This document shows, in pieces, positions 10,266-20,463 of a stretch of 64,000 nt of DNA. Source of the stretch: Fistulifera solaris (Eukaryota; Bacillariophyta; Bacillariophyceae; Naviculales; Stauroneidaceae); assembly GCA_030295235.1 (NCBI GenBank), contig AP026132.1:186001-250000 (forward strand). The letters are read 5' to 3'. Under the pieces are notes generated by a model. It worked only from the letters and a program-made list of their open reading frames with translations, was not told where the DNA came from and did no database searches. The number at the start of each line of letters is the position of its first letter. Position 1 is the stretch's first letter. Made by a program: the position numbers and the translations under genes.

Positions 10266-10356
10266 GCTTATGAATCATGGTGACATTGATAGGGCTAATA
10301 TTTAATGCAGATAAAACAACTTTTCGTCTTATTGTAAGAACCGTTAGAATAGCTTT

Positions 10357-11136
10357 TTGTCTCATTTTGTAAGATTTTGTCGCGTCGCGAGAAACCCGTG
10401 CGCGATGAAGGATCTCATTTTCCACAAAATCGAAATGGCAAGCAGAGGAAGAATCAATTGGCGCTCAAGTCAAGCTCGCCAGATAATCATCAATGACATA
10501 GAAAATGGAGTTCTTCTAGAAGAGATGACTGCGGCGGAGGCTTGGGAAATATACAGGGTCATGCCTGAGTTTTCTAACGTTTCATTCCGACAGTTTCGCG
10601 AACGTCTGGCTGATCATCGACGTCAAGCGAAAAAGATTGACTGGAGAAACAGCGATGCCCGACAAATCATTCTTTGTGACCTTGAGAGTGGGTATCTACC
10701 TTTAGACGAAGAGGAGCTGTCGGCTGAAGAGGCTTGGGAGACGGTCTACAAATACATGGACAAATTTGCCGACGTTCCATTTTTCCAGTTTAAAGAGAAG
10801 CTTGCCGATCATAGAGCCCAAGCTCAGAAGTACCATTTGACGTCGTTGAGAGATGAAGGCGCACTACTTCATGACCGCATGCTCTACCCACAATCTACAC
10901 ACAACGCACGAGGAGAAAGAGTGTTTGCAGTATCTCCAGCTTTGTCCCTACTTCGTCAAGACATCGAGGCAGGGCTGCATGAGAGAATGAGCTCGGCGCA
11001 GTTGTACCATCATCGCCCAGAGTACGCTGCATTTGTCCAAAGCATTTTTTACCATCGCATTTACCAAGAGATTCGGCGACAGAAGTACGTAAACTACTGC
11101 AAGCAGAAGAAAGGGAAGTACAATAGACCTCTTTAA
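10357..11136 (+). CDS. Triple-repeat protein carried by the Harbinger element
   Basis: The ORF has 259 codons. It contains three copies of a domain of about 55-64 aa. Repeat 1 (33-91) starts INWRSSQARQIIINDIENG and ends FRQFRERLADHRRQ. Repeat 2 (94-157) starts IDWRNSDARQIILCDLESG and ends FFQFKEKLADHRAQ. Repeat 3 (191-245) is diverged, with LSLLRQDIEAG, a central RPEYAAF and a basic end. The consensus (W-x-x-S-x-A-x-x-I-I-x-x-D-x-E-x-G, then an aromatic and a basic helix) predicts a compact helical fold. Harbinger elements normally carry a second protein with a Myb/SANT domain that helps the transposase bind DNA. This protein occupies that place but shows no Myb Trp triad. A DNA-binding role is inferred. 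I recall similar repeats as common in stramenopile proteins but cannot search here. Confidence 0.75.
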   Translation: MSHFVRFCRVARNPCAMKDLIFHKIEMASRGRINWRSSQARQIIINDIENGVLLEEMTAAEAWEIYRVMPEFSNVSFRQFRERLADHRRQAKKIDWRNSDARQIILCDLESGYLPLDEEELSAEEAWETVYKYMDKFADVPFFQFKEKLADHRAQAQKYHLTSLRDEGALLHDRMLYPQSTHNARGERVFAVSPALSLLRQDIEAGLHERMSSAQLYHHRPEYAAFVQSIFYHRIYQEIRRQKYVNYCKQKKGKYNRPL

Positions 11137-11265
11137 CTTTAGCATCGTAATCATTAGAGTCTTCAATTTCATCCTACTGCTGCTGTAATAAGATTAACTG
11201 TGACGCGAGCCTTTTATAGACTAAACTGGAAATGGCTGTGCTGATTGAGAAAGGTCGCACGTAGG

Positions 11266-11353
11266 CTGGATTTTTTCTTTATTGAGAGCGGTCGCGCTCG
11301 CTGGCTTTTTCTTTATTGAGGTCGCGCTCGCTGACTTTTTTGTTTTATTGAGG
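11266..11353 (+). repeat. Short tandem repeat inside the transposon
   Basis: Imperfect units of about 30-35 bp alternate TTTTTCTTTATTGAG with GGTCGCGCTCGCT (two good copies and a partial third). It lies between two plus-strand ORFs and could hold a polyadenylation region for one and a promoter for the other. Function not shown. Confidence 0.65.
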
Positions 11354-11769
11354 ATTTGGCTATTTTGTAGGGTTGATTCATGAATCACCAGGACTGGAAC
11401 GCTCTAGCTTCGGATGATGATTCGTCGCACACGATAACGAAGCCGTTGAGCGACTGCTACTATAGTACTTCATGTACAACCGACGCTCGCTATGAAGCGA
11501 GGCGGCCTTTTCTCCGTCCAAACAAAAATGAACGTCTCGAACAAGAACGCAGTAATCCAAACCATCAAAACATGTGATCGCCTTTGTAGAGATCTTAAGC
11601 GATCCAACGATGACAAAATGGTCGCATGCAGCTTATAGCAAAAACATGAACAGAGTATTTCATTCGGAACAACAAGAGCAACGAGTCATGGGCGTGGGCC
11701 TCTGCGACCACAATTGTGTCATAAATTCGTCCTCGTGCATAAATTCATCCGTGTGCAAAATTCAAAAAC

Positions 11770-12210
11770 ATGGCAGACTTAGGAGACGAAATTCTTTTCA
11801 TCAACGGCAACTATAAAGGTCAGATGGGATGGTTGCACCCGCAAGGTCTTACAACGAAGTATAAGGCCTGGGTCATCGTGACGTTGAATGGCGTCCGTAC
11901 ACCTAAGCTAGTCGACAAGGGCAGCTTTATGTTGATGGACATTGAGATCGACGAAAACCTACCGCTTTATGAGGCGATTGTTTTCATGCGGTCCTACCCA
12001 GATGCGCTTGTCATGATGACCAAGATGTGCAAGTTCTTGGCGAAGTGCAATCTCGAACCCGAGCAAGTTCTTGTTATTGCGCAGTTCTTCAAAGAGCTGC
12101 TTGATGGTACCATTACGGAGTATCATGCGCGTCCTAACCCCCTTTCTATGCGAAACCGGCGAAGAAGAACAATGGGTCAAAAACGTAATCGTAGCACAAA
12201 CAGAAACTAA
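11770..12210 (+). CDS. Small KOW-like protein carried by the Harbinger element
   Basis: This is a 146-codon ORF. Residues 5-25 read GDEILFINGNYKGQMGWLHP, which fits the beta-strand, Gly, basic pattern of KOW/SH3-like barrels found in ribosomal and transcription-elongation proteins. A strand-rich segment (WVIVTLNGVRTPKLVDKGSF), a helical middle and a basic Arg/Lys tail (about 125-146) follow. The tail suggests nucleic-acid binding. I do not recognise a named family. It may be a second accessory protein of the transposon or a captured host gene. Confidence 0.55.
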   Translation: MADLGDEILFINGNYKGQMGWLHPQGLTTKYKAWVIVTLNGVRTPKLVDKGSFMLMDIEIDENLPLYEAIVFMRSYPDALVMMTKMCKFLAKCNLEPEQVLVIAQFFKELLDGTITEYHARPNPLSMRNRRRRTMGQKRNRSTNRN

Positions 12211-12546
12211 AGCCAGACGGTGCGTTGTGCAACAGATTTTAAAGCCAGACGGCTCGACGTGCAACATGAAAATAGGGCACAAACTTAAATTAGGAATGAC
12301 AACAGATAATCAAATATTGAAATCCTTTTACTATGTATTAACGGTGCGTTAGAATAGCACATCAAACGTATTTATGGTGCAATTAAATAGCACATCGATC
12401 AATGGAAGGCACAGAGGTCTTCTTTAAAACCAGCTTTTGTCATTCTGCTTTTCACGTGCTTCATTATCATCCAAATCATCATCACTAAGTTGAGCAGCGA
12501 GAGATGCGACTTTCCTATCCTTTTCGAGCTTCCTACCGCCCGTCCT

Positions 12547-13770
12547 TCAAAGCGATCTTCCATGTGATAACAGCAGCATACTGGGTTCGACGTGGGACGT
12601 TGCGTGGATCATCTTCGGAATCTTAACCAACGACATTTCCCCTTTCACATTTGTGTAGTCCTCAGAAAAGATGAGATTCTGAAAATCCATACTAGAGTCT
12701 GGCATGATGATAAACCAATAATTGAACATCCGTTTGGATGAACGAAGCAAGTTCTCTTGAGCCTTCTGCACTTCCTTATCGACGCACTGTTTCGCGAAAG
12801 AGATCTTCTTCGCGCATGACAAACTCATTTGCAGGTCCCTTGACCAAAAGAGAATGATCGCGGAACTGGAGAAGATGATGAGGCAAGTTTAGCTCCTTAG
12901 CAATAAAGACCTTCCACAGGCCCAGCTCAGCATCTTGAGGATCAGATTGCCGGTTCATAACAACCACGCGGTGTTTCATGCGCCTTTCCTTATCATTCAT
13001 ACCGTCATCCAGGTAGATATTGAAATCACGGTTCGATCCTTTCTCCTTGTTGAAGTTGGCAAAATGGACGTCACGGATACTTCCTCGATCCATTTCCTAC
13101 AAATATCAAATGATCGTCAAGAGTCATTCTGCCCATCAGCGAGGCAAGGAAACTGGGTGAATCAGGGACCTTCTTGTGATCAACGGGAGTCATTCTCTCC
13201 ATCAGTGGGGAAAGGATACTGGATAAATCAGGAGCCTTCTTGCGGTCGACGGAATTTGGGGCTTGCTTCCGGCCTGGTGTCGTATTGAATGGCTTGAATT
13301 GGTTAGGGGATCCAAATGCATCATAAATGTTTGAATCCAAGCCCTCCTCCTTGTCGCCGTCGCCGTCGCCGTCGCTCTCCTTCTTCTTCTTCGTCCTCCT
13401 CCTCAAATGAGTCTTCTTCTTCATGATCATCTTGCACCGACTTCTTCTTAGTGCCCTTGGGAGGCGTCGAAAATCTAGTGTTCTTCATGGTGTTCCACTC
13501 AACACACGCCAATCGAGAAGCGCGGCTTGGTTCGATGTTGTTTTCTTCGAGGTGGATGATCCAAGAAACTGGGTTTTTGGCCTTCAACTGATGTAATCGT
13601 TTTGAAGTTGCGCGTTTGATTGCTTTCGTAGGGTATCCAGCTTTATTGATAAGTAGTAGATCTTTTAGAAGAACTGAGGATCTTTGAAGATTTGAGCGTT
13701 CCAAATCCTGCAGTATTTGCCTTTCGAGTGCAGGGTTCATTTTGTGGTGCAAATGAAAACGCAACACCAA
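12547..13770 (-). CDS. Charged protein of the Harbinger element, frame broken in several places
   Basis: Four overlapping minus-strand frames read in order from 13770, 13430, 13093 and 12828, each offset by one base. Together they suggest one protein of about 400 aa. It has an N-terminal helical region (from MNPALERQILQDL at 13740), SWIIHLEENNIEPSRASRLA, an acidic run then a basic run, two copies of a short repeat (L-x-x-L-M-x-R-M-T at about 13190 and 13125), and a C-terminal globular part (VMREEDLFRETV, FNYWFIIMPDSSMDFQNLIF). Introns may explain one junction (13100 region). The others look like single-base errors or decay. No family recognised. As the fourth ORF of the element it may be an accessory or passenger gene. 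Confidence 0.45.
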
Positions 13771-14071
13771 GCATTTTTGTGGTTGAGTTGTTGCAAATGA
13801 GCTCCGTAAAACCTCACACGATTGATTCGCTGGTAGGAACTAACGCCGTTGTTGCATTGCCACTCTTATCATTATAAACAATGTGAAGGGAACGTTATTC
13901 CGATTTGAAGACAACGAAAACGGCAGTACATAAGTAGATTATTAAGCGCGAACGGCGTCGTTTGTTGTCTTTTTGTTTGCTCGTCTCGCCTCCAGCCCCC
14001 CCCCGCGACACAGCGACCGCATTGCGACACGATTGCGACGAGGGCGACATGCTGCGACCCAGCGACCAGCG

Positions 14072-14324
14072 ACGACTTCGAACGTCTTGGCGAAGTGGTA
14101 CAAGTTTAGCGAAGACGCGACCAAATAAGGTGGTTCAGAAATAGAAACTCAGTTCAGAAAGCTTGAGTTGTGATCAACCTCCAGTGAGTACCGCTTTCTG
14201 ACTTATTCCATATACAATAAACCTTCATGTCTATTACTAAAACGTGTTAACCAGAAAGAGTTCTAGACCTTTCTGATTTCTGAACAGTCGCCGTACGCAC
14301 CACCGCGAATTTTTGCAGGTATCC
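14072..14324 (-). repeat. Right terminal inverted repeat of the Harbinger element
   Basis: This is the inverted counterpart of 8757-9010. It ends GGTATCC at 14318-14324, followed by the CAG duplication. The inner side runs into a diverged GCGAC-rich stretch and a C-tract (about 13990-14075). Confidence 0.9.
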
Positions 14325-14327
14325 CAG

Positions 14328-14719
14328 GTGTATAGTGAGCTATGGAGCACGAGGAAATTTGAGTTTTTTAGAAGAAATAAGGAATGATACAACAGAAGGG
14401 CACAGATTGAATACAAAGGTTTCAATACATGACTAGCAATTCTCAATAATCCATCTGTCCTATTTGTGGTCCTCCATCTATACTGCTTACGGGGGGAAGA
14501 TAGGGTGACCTATACGCGCTAATAATGGAATTTCCGCAATGTGTTTAAAGTAAAAGTGAACGGTCCGCAAGCAACTTTAATGTTAATTAATGACGCATGA
14601 AATGTTATATCATGGAATTCAGCATTTTTAAACATCAAACAAAACGCACTTAATAATGCAAGAACGGCTAAGTACGGAGTAGTCGTTAACTCATTTTTAA
14701 ACGCCGAACTGGAGCTACG
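14328..14719. other. Intergenic region
   Basis: About 390 bp, AT-rich, between the transposon and the 3' end of the MYND gene. I see nothing coding. Confidence 0.55.
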
Positions 14720-16111
14720 TTAAGAACATACTTCTTGATGCCTTTGCCAATCTAACCGTTGACAGTCAACTGAGCAGTACGTGGCTTTTCGGCACCGAGA
14801 ACACTTCTTCATCCTCGTATACGGGAATTTCTTTTGACAGGTATCACATTGCACTTTCTTAACCTTCTTCTCCCTTCGTTCCTCTCTATCGGCCTGTCGC
14901 TGAAGACAAATCTCTCGATGTCCTTCTTTTGCGGCCTCCAAACATGTTTTGCTGCAATAGTATTCTCCGTTGCATTCTCTACATTTTACCACTAATCGTA
15001 CCATTTCGCCTGTTTCTGGATCCGGTGACCCGTGAACCCTTCCGCAACCATTGCCACAGGGCTTGCCCATACGTTCTTTGAGTCTTGGTTCCGCATGCGA
15101 CTGACTGTTGGCTGCCTCCGTAGGATCAGCATGCATACTTCGTGACAAAACTATGCGATAATCATTCTGCAACGCCTCCCAAGCACCCGAATGCTCCCAC
15201 AGATTATACAATGTCCACGCATCCAGTATGTCATCCACGTGGGGGTGCGTTTCCGGTCGTGGTGGCCCGTCTTCCAAAAACGACGCTGATCCTGCCTCGG
15301 ATAGAACATCACTGGCTGGTAGTGTAAAGCACAATTTGGATTTGGCATCCGCGGTGTCCTCTTTGCCCGTTTCGCCCTTGCCTCCGGGCTTTATTGTCAA
15401 GGTCAATCCTTCCAACAAGTCTTCCATACAATCTAAACATGTTAAACGACAAATAGTCCGCGTTCCCAAAGTCATTTGCGATCCTTTCATTACTGTAATC
15501 TGCAGCAGAGGATAAAACACCATCCAGTACTCGTGGTCTTTTCGATCACCAACCCTCGGTATGGGGCCCTTGTTACCGCATACGGGACAAAGAAGCAGAG
15601 ACGCAACGTCCGGCCAGTCAAAATTACCATTGGGGGCAATTTCCATTTCCTCCGCTTGCTCTTTCGTCCGCATCATGACGAGAAAGTCTTGGTAATTTTC
15701 GGGAGTGAAAACGCACCGGCCCCCCACCGTCATGGTCACAGGCATTGTCTTTTGGGGACCGTCTATAATCGGCTCTAGTTGAAATATAGTTGCTCCTTTG
15801 AAATCTACTTCAAATGAAGTTGTATTGCTGTCATCGTTCGGCTGCGGCGGCGAAGAAGCGGGGTTGTGATTGAGCCCTTTATCTTGATAAATCATGACTC
15901 TTTGCTCTGGAAGCGCCTTTATTCGCGCATCATAGTCTGCTTCGTCTTGTATTAATAAAGAGCATTTGGCTTCCAGCATACCCGGTGTCTCTAAACCGGA
16001 CCATCGAGTGTTGTTGTTATTATTTATGTTGTTCATCGTGTCATTATTCGAAGGCTCTTCGGGGACGTTATTATTTGTTCTGCTGTCCATAATGGAAGGC
16101 TCTCCGGTCAT
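14720..16111 (-). CDS. Double MYND-type zinc-finger protein
   Basis: This is a 463-codon intact ORF. The N-terminus (1-40) is Asn-rich and disordered. The central 250 aa include a CPVCGNKGPIPR Cys pair near residue 175 and a later C-x2-C (RLTCLDCMEDL), possibly another zinc site. The C-terminus has two MYND-like clusters. The first (about 345-400) reads CGNGCGRVHG, then CRECNGEYYCSKTCLEAA, HREIC. The second (about 425-463) reads CDTCQKKFPYTRMKKCSRCR, YCSVDCQRLDWQRHQEVC, a textbook MYND finger at the very end. MYND fingers bind proline-rich peptides. Inference: a nuclear or cytosolic scaffold or regulator. The start could be the ATG at 16111 or MDSRTNN seven codons later. Confidence 0.75.
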   Translation of the reverse strand: MTGEPSIMDSRTNNNVPEEPSNNDTMNNINNNNNTRWSGLETPGMLEAKCSLLIQDEADYDARIKALPEQRVMIYQDKGLNHNPASSPPQPNDDSNTTSFEVDFKGATIFQLEPIIDGPQKTMPVTMTVGGRCVFTPENYQDFLVMMRTKEQAEEMEIAPNGNFDWPDVASLLLCPVCGNKGPIPRVGDRKDHEYWMVFYPLLQITVMKGSQMTLGTRTICRLTCLDCMEDLLEGLTLTIKPGGKGETGKEDTADAKSKLCFTLPASDVLSEAGSASFLEDGPPRPETHPHVDDILDAWTLYNLWEHSGAWEALQNDYRIVLSRSMHADPTEAANSQSHAEPRLKERMGKPCGNGCGRVHGSPDPETGEMVRLVVKCRECNGEYYCSKTCLEAAKEGHREICLQRQADREERREKKVKKVQCDTCQKKFPYTRMKKCSRCRKATYCSVDCQRLDWQRHQEVCS

Positions 16112-17127
16112 TCTATGCTCTTTCTAATCGGAAAATTGACAGAAACAAAAATGAATCCGTCTCTTATGATTGAAGGCTACAAACTCTCCTCTGAAAGACC
16201 CCAAATACGACGGAGATTCACGCAGTACACCTCACCGCGTTGGCTTTTGCGATCAGTAGCTCCGTTCTCGAAAGCCCAAAAGAATACGCCAGATATTTAC
16301 TTCAGGCGCGGATGTATCCGTTCTTGTCGTCTCTTATGAATTAATAAATTCACCAAGCACATGAATTTGGAAAAAAAAATAGGAAGGCTGCCTCTCTCCT
16401 ACAAACAAACAGCGTTTCATCGCTGCGAGCAGCCATAACATCGGACGGGCTTTGATGGACAACGGACGAGGGAAGGAAGGTCTTTCCGGCATACGACATA
16501 CGACCCGTTTTGCGGAGAATGTATACGATCCTACTGTAGTCCCACCTGTTTTCGCGTTAGAGAACAACGGAATAACCTACAGTATTTTGTCTCAGAGAAA
16601 TAGTGGCATTTCCTAACTGGTACCGGTACTCATACCTGGGGTCATTTCTTCCACTTATTTGTATAATCTACAAAAAGCCTGACCGAGGCCTAACAGCCTA
16701 ACATTCACTGTGATGTACTAAATTTTACGTCTTTTTAGTACCGTTTGCGTACAGAGTGCTCCGTAGTGGTCGAACCGTGATACGGTGGGCCCATGTCGTG
16801 TGTCTTGTGTGTCACTTCGGTCATCGTCTGCGCGAGCACTTTTCGCCTTCCACAGGCGGATGACGACGACCATGGACCATGGCGACGAGATGACCGGCAT
16901 TAGGCGCGAACTACGCGACAAAACAATTAATTAATGTTTGCAAAATAATTGTGTATGCAAGGTGATTGTATAGCGTTATATCCTGAAAAGACGTGGCGAC
17001 AAGGGCTATGCAGAAGAAAGCTACCCCGTTGTTTTTTTTTTTTTTGACGTTGTTGAGATCGAGGCAATAAATAAACCAAACAAATGAAGGGAACATGCAG
17101 CCAGCATCGAGTTCGTAGATCACGGGC
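16112..17127. other. Intergenic region of about 1 kb
   Basis: It holds the MYND promoter side and the 3' flank of the metallo-beta-lactamase gene. A TACCGGTACTCATA motif lies at 16621-16634 and a run of T at about 17031-17044. Short ORFs here (for example minus 16334-16567) show no family features and are not called. Confidence 0.55.
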
Positions 17128-18038
17128 CTATTTCAACGCAGTAATAGCCGGCTGATATTTTTTCCAGGCATCGCAGACGACTGGTTCACCGTGACACGGA
17201 AGAACGTGGTCAAACTTCCAGTTGAGCAAATCCACAATTTCTTTCTTATCAGGTTTCGAGTAGGCATACCAGAATGGTCCAATATTGTATGGCTTTATGA
17301 AACCCATCCATTCCAAGATTATGTTGCTGAAGAAGCCTGTATACTCGTCTCCCTTCGAGATGTGCTGAAACGCATCCCCGGTTACCATGACCTTTCCCTC
17401 AGCACGGTCGAGAATGATAAATGCTTCGCGAATCGTTCCGCTTTCAATGACGAGAGTGTGGGCATTATCGAAGGGAAGCTTGCTGTCTTTCGTAAAGCAT
17501 TCGTCGGCATCAAAGTAGGGTTTGTTTGTTTCATTAAAATCTTCGAAATAGGGAGCGTTCGCTGGAGTCCAGACCGTCGCACCATACCTTTCCTTGTAAA
17601 AAGGATCATCGATTCCATGATATCCTGCCAAGCGAATGATATGCTTAACCTTTCCCAGCTTATCCAGTTCTTCCAACCCCTTGTCCGTGAGACGGATTGA
17701 GTTCACAAGACAAAGTTCATTGTCTCCGTAGCGGATGATCGTCATGTTGCGACTCATTGTCATGTTGATCAAGGGCATGAAAATAGCACAGAAGCATACA
17801 GAACCCTTCACGACAAAAATGTCCTTGAAAACTTCTTTGATCTCTCCATGAGGGAAAGCAGCGGGATGATCTCGCCTGTGCTTTGTCATTTCTTGTATGA
17901 TTTGTTTGGCACGCTTTTCGAAATTCTGAGTGAACGAAAACGCGAGACAAAAATGAGGGGTCCCATCTTTGAGCACTCTTACGTGGAGCAAAGTTCGGAT
18001 TTGACTATTTTAATCAAGATCTCGTCACTCTTTGTCAT
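17128..18038 (-). CDS. Metallo-beta-lactamase-fold protein (degenerate metal site)
   Basis: The core frame runs from about 17925 to 17128 (about 265 aa). Visible MBL-fold elements are a beta core (IFVVKGSVCFCAIFMPLIN, MTIIRYGDNELCLVNSIRLT), the switch IIRLAGYHGIDDPFYKERYG where true enzymes have H-x-H-x-D-H, and later VMVTGDAFQHIS and FDHVLPCHGEPVV. The canonical His pair is absent (YHGIDD), as in DUF4336-like MBL relatives, so metal catalysis is doubtful. A likely upstream exon starts at ATG 18038 (MTKSDEILIKIVKSE) and ends at 17983, with a GTAAGAG donor and CTCAG acceptor (intron 17982-17926). The join is out by one base, which fits the indels seen elsewhere. Function unknown; a soluble cytosolic protein is inferred. 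Confidence 0.6.
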
Positions 18039-18348
18039 TGTTTATGACGCGATCTTGAAAATCAGGAGTTCTCAATTCAAATCACAAGCAGTATAAACCC
18101 GAACAGCGAGACTCAACAAGTTCAATTCATACATTTTTCATGCTCTTGCATCTAGTAACAAAAGCGACAGTGTGTAGTTCTCATTGAGTGAGCAAAGTTG
18201 TAGCAACATCGCAAGTCGTTAGTTGTGCGGTTACGATAGGTCACTTTAGGGATCACTGAGATCGCGATATGCGCATTGGGAAAAAGTAGCCAAGGCGTAA
18301 AAAAACTAAAAGACCACACTTCCTAGATAAATTTATATTATCATATTC
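18039..18348. other. Intergenic region
   Basis: About 310 bp upstream of the MBL gene and downstream of TM9SF. No gene or repeat seen. Confidence 0.5.
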
Positions 18349-20463
18349 TTAATCAATCTTGATCGAAGCGAAAATCGTCTGATTGAACCATAAAGACGTC
18401 AGTACACCAATGCAACCCATCATCATAAACAAGCCAGTCGATACGAGTCCCATGTAACCAAAATAAAGCATGTACGTCGCCAGCGTGTTCGCTTCGAGCT
18501 GCTTGAAGTAAATGATGGAATACATGAATACATAGATGGCCGTCGATCCCGCGTTGCTAAACGAGCGCCACCACCAGTGATAGTCCTCACTGCACAGCTG
18601 GAAGTACGTGAACAGAACCGTAATTTCCGCACAGGTAATGACAAGGATAAAGAATACCAGCAAAAGGAATCCAAAGACGTAGTAATAGTAGTCCATCCAC
18701 ACGGACGCCAAAATGTAGTAGAGCTCAACAAAGCAAGATCCAAAGGGAAGAATACCTCCAATACCGAGTGTGAAGGGAAGACCCATGAACCACGGCTGGT
18801 CCGGGATCTGTCGAGGAATGCTGCTCGTGTTGACAGGGAACGCGATCGGATCTTGCTTGTAACCAAAGTAAGCGCCCAAGAATACCAAAGGAGTAGAAAT
18901 ACCGAACCAGAGGACAATCAAAATGAGCATGGTAGTGAAAGGAACGGCATCCGTGGACTTCTCGTGGAGAGCGAGAGCATTCATGATAAGAAACAACGAA
19001 AACGCCAATCCCGGAAACCCAACGCCGTTGCCGTCGTGGCACGCTGCCAATGCTTTCCTTTAAACGTCTTGTACAATTTGGCCGTCACGTAGCCATTGAC
19101 ACCGCCGAGCAACACAAACAGGAACAGCTGCACCATGATCAAATGTCCTCGGCGCGCCGGGCTCATGAAACCCAACGCCGCAAATACAATCACCAACAAC
19201 GACATGCACAGCAATTGCGCTCCCGTACCGCAGAACACCGACATGAGCATGGGGTAATTCGGTGGTCGAAAGACATCGGCATGCACCAGCTTCCAGCCGT
19301 ATTCTTCCAGTTCCTCGGCGCGCGATTCTTCATCTTGCGCGACTTTGTTGTATCGATTGATATCGCGGTGCAAATTTCGCACCAAAATCGCCGCAATCAT
19401 GGCGGAGAGGACAAAGACGATGATCATACTGTTGGCGATACTCAACCAGTGGACCTTGGCCGGAACGGCGCCGTCCATGGTCAAATAGACATCCCAACGC
19501 GAGGCCCAATGAAGGTCCTTGTTCTCCGTCCAGATAACATCGTACGTAAAAAGAGCGGGCCCCGACGCGAGCTGACCTTCGCGGCCCGACTCGGTCACCA
19601 TGTCATAGGTGGTGTGCGACTTGGAGTTGCGCGCGCACGAACGGATGGGGTTCTTCATTTTCGCAATGGCGGGTAAATAGTGCTCATCTTCCACATCCAC
19701 ATCCAGAGTCTCTTCAAAGTCATGCTTGATACTGAAGGGTTCCACCAAAAACTGCACCACGCGGTATTTTCCCGGATCGCCTTCGACTTCATGATAAACG
19801 ACCTCAATGTTGACATGATTGTGCACGTACGCCTTGTTGTTGTCCTGCGCGACGTAACCAATCGGGAACCCTTGCCAGTACCGCGTCGTAATGTGCTCGT
19901 CGTCCTCGACCTTGCTGGCGGCGGGCAAGTTATCGACAATCCAGTTGTTGTGATAATTCAAATGAATCGCCTTGGCCAACTTGGAGGGAGCGGTACCCTT
20001 TTGTTCGGCCCGACCCAAATTCGCGATGCAAACTTGTTCGCAATACATATCAGTCTTCATCTTGAGAAGGTACGGAGAATTCTCGATCCGGTCACCCGAC
20101 AAGAATTCACCCAAGTTTTCGTTCATGCGCTTGATTCCTTCCTGCGGTTGACAAAAGGAAAGACTGTAGTACTCGACGGGATAAAGTGTCTTGGTCGAAG
20201 TGACTTTGTTGACTTTTAATTCAACGCTGTAAAGTAATAATGTAGATTAGATGAGAAAAAGATGTAAATATAGAACGACGCATAGCACAGCGCAGCAACG
20301 AAGATTGCTTCGCAACGGTCATCCTGTCGTGCTTGACTTACGCGTCTCCCTTCGAAAACGAGCGGGGACTGGTCCCCGGAATGTAATAAGCATAATGAAG
20401 CGGCAGCAACAAGGCCGCTACCGCCGCCCGCATCCAACGGTTCATACCGTCCCCCATGGTCAT
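18349..20463 (-). CDS. Transmembrane 9 superfamily protein (nonaspanin, EMP70)
   Basis: Exon 1 (about 20463-20342) encodes a signal peptide, then YYIPGTSPRSFSKGDA. A 115-nt intron (20341-20227, GTAAGT...TTTACAG) leads into VELKVNKVTSTKTLYPVEYY, the hallmark TM9SF N-terminus. A lumenal domain of about 200 aa follows, then nine membrane segments ending WFNQTIFASIKID, the expected KxD/E Golgi-retention-type tail. One base is missing in the TTT run at 19015-19017; restoring it joins TATALGF to PGLAFSLFLIMNAL in TM2. TM9SF proteins sit in Golgi and endosomes and support membrane-protein sorting and cell adhesion. The start may be ATG 20463, 20457 or 20445. Confidence 0.9.

Larger units (their letters stand above)
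8757..14324. mobile_element. Complete PIF/Harbinger-type DNA transposon with four ORFs
   Basis: The two ends are inverted copies. The left end begins GGATACCTGCAAAAAATTCG at 8757 and the right end, read on the minus strand from 14324, begins the same way with one A fewer. Similarity continues for about 250 bp with scattered differences. The element is flanked on both sides by CAG (8754-8756 and 14325-14327), a 3-bp target duplication as expected for Harbinger elements. Inside lie a DDE_Tnp_4-type transposase (minus), a triple-repeat protein (plus), a small KOW-like protein (plus) and a charged protein (minus, broken frame). Base use differs from the host genes: GC-rich subterminal arrays and AT-rich spacers. 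The near-identical ends and open transposase frame suggest recent activity. Confidence 0.9.

Noticed and set aside
11380-11816. Two short plus-strand ORFs inside the transposon
   Set aside because: Polar, low-complexity and without a recognisable domain; possibly untranslated leader of the KOW-like ORF.
16334-16567. 77-codon minus-strand ORF
   Set aside because: No family features or targeting signal; sits in a gene-poor spacer.
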